Source: Deltaproteobacteria bacterium (GTDB lineage Bacteria > UBA10199 > DSSB01). From it: a DNA stretch of 11,394 nt. Below the pieces are notes generated by a model. It saw only the letters and a list, made by a program, of their open reading frames with translations, searched no databases and was not told where the DNA came from. Where the stretch lies: contig JAJFLL010000061.1 of NCBI GenBank assembly GCA_021772695.1, positions 1 to 11,394 on the forward strand, written 5' to 3'. This document shows, piece after piece, positions 6,382 to 11,394 of the stretch (position 1 is the first letter of the stretch; each line of letters starts with the position of its first letter). The translations under genes and the position numbers were made by a program.

Positions 6382-9300
6382 AGCTCATCTTCCCAATCCA
6401 TGTGAATCCACTCTTCGCCGATGAGGATTATATCGCCCTTTTCTAAGGGAAAGACTTGGCCCTCTTGGCCTTTGCGCCGATGTTGATAGACCGGTTGCTC
6501 CTGACCTTCACGAAAGACCTGGGTGCCATTGGTAGAACCCAAATCACGGATCCAGACCCGACCCGCTTTTCGGTAGATCTCACCATGAACCCGAGAAACG
6601 GCCAAGTTCTCTGGCAGCAAATCTTTCAACTGCATCTGGGTGGTTTGCCGCGGTAGACGATACTGCCATTCCAAATGGCCCACATGAGAAAATCCCGGAA
6701 TTTGAGGGACGTTGACTGCGGGAGCCGGCCCATCAATCACCTGCAAGCCATGGGGTTGAATCACCGGCTGCGGAACCACTGGAGCTGCGACCGGAGCTTG
6801 CGGTTTTGGGGCGGGCACATGCTCTTTGGGTTGGATGGGCGGTAGGCCGCGAGCTTGCCGGTATTTTTTGATGGGGTCCAATAAACTCAGTGTCGGTGAA
6901 ATATCCACGTAACGGTGATGGGGCTTGCCGTCTCGTCCCAGGACCGGCAGGGCGTAACCCTCGCCGAAACGATAGAGATGGTGGGCTTGTTCATAATATT
7001 CCAGGGGCTTGGCGGTGAGTATTCCAGAGTCCAATACGTCTTCGTAGGTACCGTAAGAGGTGATTTTGGAGTTAACGTAACGAATATTCTTAACCCAAGT
7101 GCGTCCCTCAGTGTCCTCGGCCATGGTCCAAATAAGCGGGCGTTGTTGCCCCGTGGCCTTATCTAATACATAGCCGCCGGAAAATTCATGACAGGTGATC
7201 TCGCCGATCATTTCACCAAACATTTTAAAAGTGCGGATCCGATTGCCGCCTTCTTGCACCGAGGCCATATCAAATTCAGGAACCAGGCCTTCCGGCAATT
7301 CCAAATTTTCTAATTTTGCGAGCAATTCGGGGTCGAACTCTTGTTTTTTTCCTAAAAAATCTTGTTGGGTATGAAAGACCTTGCCCGGTTGATACCGGCC
7401 CACCTGGGTCATGCCGATCACCGAATCAAATTTTACCTCTCGCTCAAATCCCCCGATCATGGACATCATGGCCGACTGCTGGGGAACCCCGATGACTTCG
7501 GTCAAGGCCGAAGCCTCGATGTAGCGGCCTAACTCAGCCTCACTCAAGGTAACGTAATTTAAATCTGCTGAATTATTGCCACTCTCCAATTGATGGATAC
7601 GCTCCATGAGTTCCGGGGCAATTTGGGTTTCTTGGGTGTAGTGACGGCCGGTGCCTTTCGAGATCCACCCGCCCAATTGGTAGGGAGAAGCCCGCCAAGA
7701 GCCTTGATCGGATTGGTGTTTGAGGAAGAAACGTCGCTTCAATACCCACACGCCGTCTTCCTGAACGGGTACTAAGGCGAGGGCATATTTGCGAAAACCG
7801 CCACGGCCGTCGGGCACTTGAATGATTCGGCTCAAATAAAATTGATGCTCACCAGAATCGACCCGGGTCACCGGCGCCACGCCCAAGCCCTTGCTGTCTA
7901 ATAACTGCTCTCGAGTTCGGTCACGCATTTGCAATTGGGCCAAGGCCTGTAAATGATCGGGGCGTACCCCCGCGGTCTCAGGAAGTTTCGGCCAATCGGG
8001 CCTCAGGGCACCCATGGGTTCGCCGAGGACTTGGACCACGATGGACAAATTATCTTGAGAAAAGACATCGACCATTTCACCGTTGGGATTCGCAGGGGTG
8101 ATCCGAAGCACCTTGCCTTTTCGATCCAGACGAAAACTGACCGGATTACCCTGGCCATCGGTAAAGGGCTCATACAGGCCGCGGTAGTCCTTGGGCATTT
8201 CTTGCCCCATGACGGCACGGTAGGCTTCGGCGTAGACCTCGCGGGTCAGTTCGGTGTCACCACGTTTCTTGTCATAGAGCCACATGCGCAACAGACTTTC
8301 GAGGCGCAGGGCATCAGCAATCACCTTGGCCTTGGGACGACCTTGATTGGAATATAGAGCCCGTGCCACCACCTCTTGAATCATATCTTTATTCAAAAAA
8401 CTCTCATGGAGGCCGTCGGAACCGAGAATAAGGATATCGCCGTCTTGAAACTCTTGCTGCCCTTCAAAGATATGGGGTTGCACTTCCCCATTGCCCAATT
8501 GAGTTTCAATCATATTGGAATATGGATTGAGACGATTATATAAAGTCATGCGCCGGGCCATGCGACCCTGGGGACCCTGAGGAAATTGCGGAAAATCTTC
8601 CTCGGCAAATCTAGGCGTCAAGACGTGTGGGGTCTCGGTCCAATCCAGAATGCCATCGCCCTGCGCCAAGAGCGAAGGACGAATCACCAAGGCATCGGCA
8701 TCGGCCACCTTTGCAAACCGCCCGCGGTAGCGCCCCTCACCGGTGGGGGTCATCTCAACCAAGATGGCCGTGGCACCCGGAACATTTTTGGTCTTTCCCT
8801 GCATTTTATTGTGTGCCGAGATGGCATGATCGGCAATTTCCAAGGCATTTTCCAGGGTATGACCGTCTTCTAGGGCCAGACGGAAGGCCTTTTGGGCAAT
8901 GGCCGCCGCCACCTCACCGCCGCCATGGCCGCCCATGCCGTCGATGGCCACCGCCACGGTGCGTCCATCGGATAACGTAACGAAATCGGTACGGTCTTCG
9001 CAGTATCCTTGATATTTGGAACCACTGCCTTCGTGGGCGACGGCGGCGGCTCCGCCCCAGTCCTCACGGTGATCGCGCCACTTGGGATCGGTGGGATCTC
9101 CTTTGATGTTGGTGTCCCAGCCCTGAATCAGTTGATCCAAAATTTGTTTTAAGTAGGTCTCACCGTGATACCGGTTGTCGCGCACGGGTTGCGATAGAGG
9201 CGCTGCGGCTGCTTTACGGGCCGCGCCGATGATGGGTTCGATTTCGCTTCCCAGGGGCGTCATGAGTATTTGGGGAGCGGCCGCAATATTCACCTGGTTT

Positions 9301-11394
9301 TTAGAATCTAATAAAATTTTAAAGGGGGTGGCGAGGGCAAGGGGAACCGAAAAAGTATGCTGCTCACCGGTTGGGGTGGCCACCACCATCACGATATGAT
9401 CCCCAAGGCGCTCGGCCCCTAGCACGGTGCCTAAGAATCTATCGGGAGACAGGCGTGCCGATTTATTCGCGGGTTGTAATAAAAATTTGATGCCACCGGT
9501 ACTAGTGGCCTCATGGGAGACCGTTCCCGAAAAATCCAAATCGAGGTGGTAATGGGTTTTGATGAGATAGAGCAAGGCCTTGGCCAGCTCGAAACGATCC
9601 CCTTGCTCGGGCGTCACTTGAGATTCCCGTCGCGTTAAAGCGAGCAGGTCGTAGTTGATATCGGGTTCTTGCAACATACCAAGGTAGTAATCTTTTGCCA
9701 CCCCAATGTAGGCTTCCGAGACCTGACTATAGTCGATTTCTTGAGCCGCTTGCGGCCCTATGGGATCAGCGGCCACCGGTGCCGAAGTGGTATCAAAGAT
9801 AAATCTCTCTTCACCCAAATAGATGACGTCACCGTCTTGGACCGCATGCCATTGGTTCGGATCGGGGCGGGTAATGGACCCCTTCCCTCCAACCTGAATG
9901 AGAATACCGTTATGGGAAGGTCGCTCGGCGGTTCCGTCTTTGATCAACCAGGTTTGCCTGGTGGCATCGAAATAAAAAGTGGCGTGCATTCGGGAAACCG
10001 CTGAGGACTCAAAGCGAATGTCCGCATCCTCACTGCGACCTAAGACAAATTGGTTCTTGCCCGGGGGTGGCGATAATTTTGCAGCTGCACCCGGCTCATT
10101 AAATTTGGGTCCCCGCCAAATCATGCCGAGCAGGCTGGAACTAAACATGGCGGAAGCGGCGGCGGCCAAGAAGGCCCATCCGGGACTCACCCCATGGGCA
10201 CTCAGACCCATGAAGATACCGGCGGGAGCCCCCACGGAGAACATGGCCCCGTTTTGATTGACGCGATTACGACCCAATTGCTCTACAGAAGCGGTCCCGG
10301 GCAGGGTGATCTCTTCATCGGGTTTGCGGGTAAACACCCCAGAGGTAGGTTCGGCTTCGTAGGCGGCTTCCGGAGGGATGGGCTGCGTCGTCGTGTCTAC
10401 CGGTGCCTGCGCCGGAGTCTCAATGCTCTCTTGAAAGGCGGGCAACACCACCTGATTGGCATCGAAGAAAAATTCTTGGCCATTTATATTAATAGAATCT
10501 TGATTGTATAAGACGGACCATTGATTGGGTACGAGGCGATTCCAATCGCTTTGCCCCCCACGGCGCAAGAAAACTCCGTTGGCACTCGAAGCGGACTCGG
10601 TGCCGTCCAAAATCATCCAACCTTGCAATTGCGGACTCCACATCACCGTGGCATCGCCCTGACCCAATACCAACTTGCCTTCTACCGACTGGGGCTGGAT
10701 GAGCTGGGGTTTAGGTAGTAGGCCCTGCAACAATTGATTGCCATGACCGAGCATTTCTCGCCCGGCCGCCTGCAATTTGCCCTTGGCAGCCATGTAACCC
10801 AAAAGAAAAGATAGGCTGGCCACGGCCGCGCCGCCCACCATGACCGCCAGTCCCGCCGCGGCAACCCAACCGGTACCCATGGTCAAACCCAATAGTCCCA
10901 GGCCACCTGCACTGAAGGCGGCGCCACTGGGCGGCAACCAAGAATCCGTGATCGGACCTTTTTCGGTGGGTTTAAATTCACCAAGGCCTTCGGAGAATAG
11001 ATCGACGTGGGTGTCGTGGAGCCGCACCATGTCGCCCACTTGAAAGGGATGTTCAGAAAACCAGCTACCCGAGCTGACCATTTTTTCGTTTCCCGACTCG
11101 TCGACCAGGGCCAGCATGCCGCCCTTGCCTAACCGGTCTACGCGAAACACTTCAGCACCATGAAGTTCACTGCCCCAGCGGGGATCGTAGAAACCCAATT
11201 GATAGCGAGGTTCGGCACTGTTGATGCCGAGGGGATTGACTTCCAGGACATAGCGGCGGCGAATGGTGTCTAAATTATCGACAAACTCCGGGTGCATGCC
11301 CCGTCCCTGAAATACCTCACCTTTGTCGCGAGCCTTTTCGAAGGCTTGAATGAACTTTCGGCCGCTTTCCACCCAGGTGGGATCTAAAGACTGT
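6378..11394 (-). CDS. Giant membrane-anchored FHA / PP2C-type protein phosphatase (partial, N-terminus off window)
   Basis: The frame stays open to the window edge (QSLDPTW precedes the GTG at 11372, which lacks a Shine-Dalgarno sequence), so the true start lies outside. Residues are numbered from that GTG. Hydrophobic segments at about 153-197 and 376-419 look like two membrane hairpins. An FHA-like domain at 229-305 lacks the core Arg and Ser-Arg-x-His. A canonical FHA at 440-528 has GR445-446, SRMH460-463 and HNG487-489. A PP2C domain at about 772-1117 has ED792-793, DGMGGHGGG811-819, GATA866-869, GSDGL984-988 and DN1107-1108, so all usual metal ligands are present. An extra segment lies at about 1015-1100. 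Residues 1118-1508 are unrecognised, 1510-1550 are a Pro-rich linker, and a C-terminal FHA has SRVH1593-1596 and STNG1613-1616. PP2C enzymes remove phosphate from Ser/Thr with Mn/Mg, and FHA domains bind phosphothreonine. All soluble domains are predicted on one membrane side, presumably cytosolic. No kinase is in view. Confidence 0.85.
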   Translation of the reverse strand, partial: QSLDPTWVESGRKFIQAFEKARDKGEVFQGRGMHPEFVDNLDTIRRRYVLEVNPLGINSAEPRYQLGFYDPRWGSELHGAEVFRVDRLGKGGMLALVDESGNEKMVSSGSWFSEHPFQVGDMVRLHDTHVDLFSEGLGEFKPTEKGPITDSWLPPSGAAFSAGGLGLLGLTMGTGWVAAAGLAVMVGGAAVASLSFLLGYMAAKGKLQAAGREMLGHGNQLLQGLLPKPQLIQPQSVEGKLVLGQGDATVMWSPQLQGWMILDGTESASSANGVFLRRGGQSDWNRLVPNQWSVLYNQDSININGQEFFFDANQVVLPAFQESIETPAQAPVDTTTQPIPPEAAYEAEPTSGVFTRKPDEEITLPGTASVEQLGRNRVNQNGAMFSVGAPAGIFMGLSAHGVSPGWAFLAAAASAMFSSSLLGMIWRGPKFNEPGAAAKLSPPPGKNQFVLGRSEDADIRFESSAVSRMHATFYFDATRQTWLIKDGTAERPSHNGILIQVGGKGSITRPDPNQWHAVQDGDVIYLGEERFIFDTTSAPVAADPIGPQAAQEIDYSQVSEAYIGVAKDYYLGMLQEPDINYDLLALTRRESQVTPEQGDRFELAKALLYLIKTHYHLDLDFSGTVSHEATSTGGIKFLLQPANKSARLSPDRFLGTVLGAERLGDHIVMVVATPTGEQHTFSVPLALATPFKILLDSKNQVNIAAAPQILMTPLGSEIEPIIGAARKAAAAPLSQPVRDNRYHGETYLKQILDQLIQGWDTNIKGDPTDPKWRDHREDWGGAAAVAHEGSGSKYQGYCEDRTDFVTLSDGRTVAVAIDGMGGHGGGEVAAAIAQKAFRLALEDGHTLENALEIADHAISAHNKMQGKTKNVPGATAILVEMTPTGEGRYRGRFAKVADADALVIRPSLLAQGDGILDWTETPHVLTPRFAEEDFPQFPQGPQGRMARRMTLYNRLNPYSNMIETQLGNGEVQPHIFEGQQEFQDGDILILGSDGLHESFLNKDMIQEVVARALYSNQGRPKAKVIADALRLESLLRMWLYDKKRGDTELTREVYAEAYRAVMGQEMPKDYRGLYEPFTDGQGNPVSFRLDRKGKVLRITPANPNGEMVDVFSQDNLSIVVQVLGEPMGALRPDWPKLPETAGVRPDHLQALAQLQMRDRTREQLLDSKGLGVAPVTRVDSGEHQFYLSRIIQVPDGRGGFRKYALALVPVQEDGVWVLKRRFFLKHQSDQGSWRASPYQLGGWISKGTGRHYTQETQIAPELMERIHQLESGNNSADLNYVTLSEAELGRYIEASALTEVIGVPQQSAMMSMIGGFEREVKFDSVIGMTQVGRYQPGKVFHTQQDFLGKKQEFDPELLAKLENLELPEGLVPEFDMASVQEGGNRIRTFKMFGEMIGEITCHEFSGGYVLDKATGQQRPLIWTMAEDTEGRTWVKNIRYVNSKITSYGTYEDVLDSGILTAKPLEYYEQAHHLYRFGEGYALPVLGRDGKPHHRYVDISPTLSLLDPIKKYRQARGLPPIQPKEHVPAPKPQAPVAAPVVPQPVIQPHGLQVIDGPAPAVNVPQIPGFSHVGHLEWQYRLPRQTTQMQLKDLLPENLAVSRVHGEIYRKAGRVWIRDLGSTNGTQVFREGQEQPVYQHRRKGQEGQVFPLEKGDIILIGEEWIHMDWEDEL
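11373..11394 (-). other. Upstream continuation of the FHA/PP2C reading frame to the window edge
   Basis: Reading the reverse strand from the edge in the same frame gives QSLDPTW followed directly by the residue encoded by GTG 11372, with no stop. The gene therefore extends beyond this window, and the GTG at 11372 should not be taken as the start. Confidence 0.8.

Noticed and set aside
7953..8357. 134-codon plus-strand open frame
   Set aside because: It lies antisense inside the PP2C/insert part of the long minus-strand gene, whose frame carries clear motifs; no ribosome binding site of note and no recognisable domain.
8627..8980. 117-codon plus-strand open frame
   Set aside because: Antisense to the DGMGGHGGG region of the phosphatase; His/Pro/Arg-rich translation typical of a shadow frame.
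1..11394. CRISPR array, tRNA/rRNA genes, insertion sequences or prophage genes
   Set aside because: No regularly spaced repeats, no tRNA-like cloverleaf noticed, no transposase or integrase motif; nearly all bases are in long coding frames.

Overview
The window looks like a stretch of a Gram-negative, Deltaproteobacteria- or Bdellovibrionota-like genome of moderate G+C. That placement is an impression only: it rests on giant multidomain proteins of unknown family, FHA and PP2C signalling domains, AT-rich intergenic DNA and Shine-Dalgarno starts. No RNA gene, phage gene, insertion sequence or CRISPR array was seen, and coding density is very high.

Layout. Positions 1-2880 (minus) hold the N-terminal 960 codons of a large protein that runs off the left edge. 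It has a degenerate zinc-ribbon-like N-terminus, TPR-like helices, a charged coiled-coil segment and a hydrophobic Gly/Ala-rich segment at the visible end. Just upstream on the same strand, 2987-3280, is a small orphan gene of 97 codons with a strong Shine-Dalgarno sequence. Positions 3281-3618 form a divergent, AT-rich regulatory region full of inverted and direct repeats. Positions 3619-6381 (plus) encode a 920-residue protein with a hydrophobic repeated module and a C-terminal HExxH-x19-E zinc-protease-like motif. Positions 6378-11394 (minus) encode a giant protein, incomplete at its N-terminus. It has four predicted membrane helices, a degenerate FHA-like domain, a canonical FHA domain, a PP2C-type phosphatase, a large uncharacterised region and a C-terminal FHA domain. 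The plus-strand gene and this gene converge and share a four-base CTAG in which both stop codons lie.

How the parts may fit together (inference). The FHA/PP2C protein looks like a membrane-anchored reader and eraser of phosphothreonine/phosphoserine marks; no kinase is in the window. The left-hand partial protein and the 920-residue protein both combine a helical N-terminal part with a hydrophobic Gly/Ala/Leu-rich segment of similar pattern. They may be divergent relatives that share an N-terminal chassis with different C-terminal domains. The possible system here is a set of giant membrane-associated scaffold proteins carrying different catalytic domains, including an uncharacterised metallopeptidase and a phosphatase. 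Only the FHA, PP2C and HExxH assignments rest on recognisable motifs.
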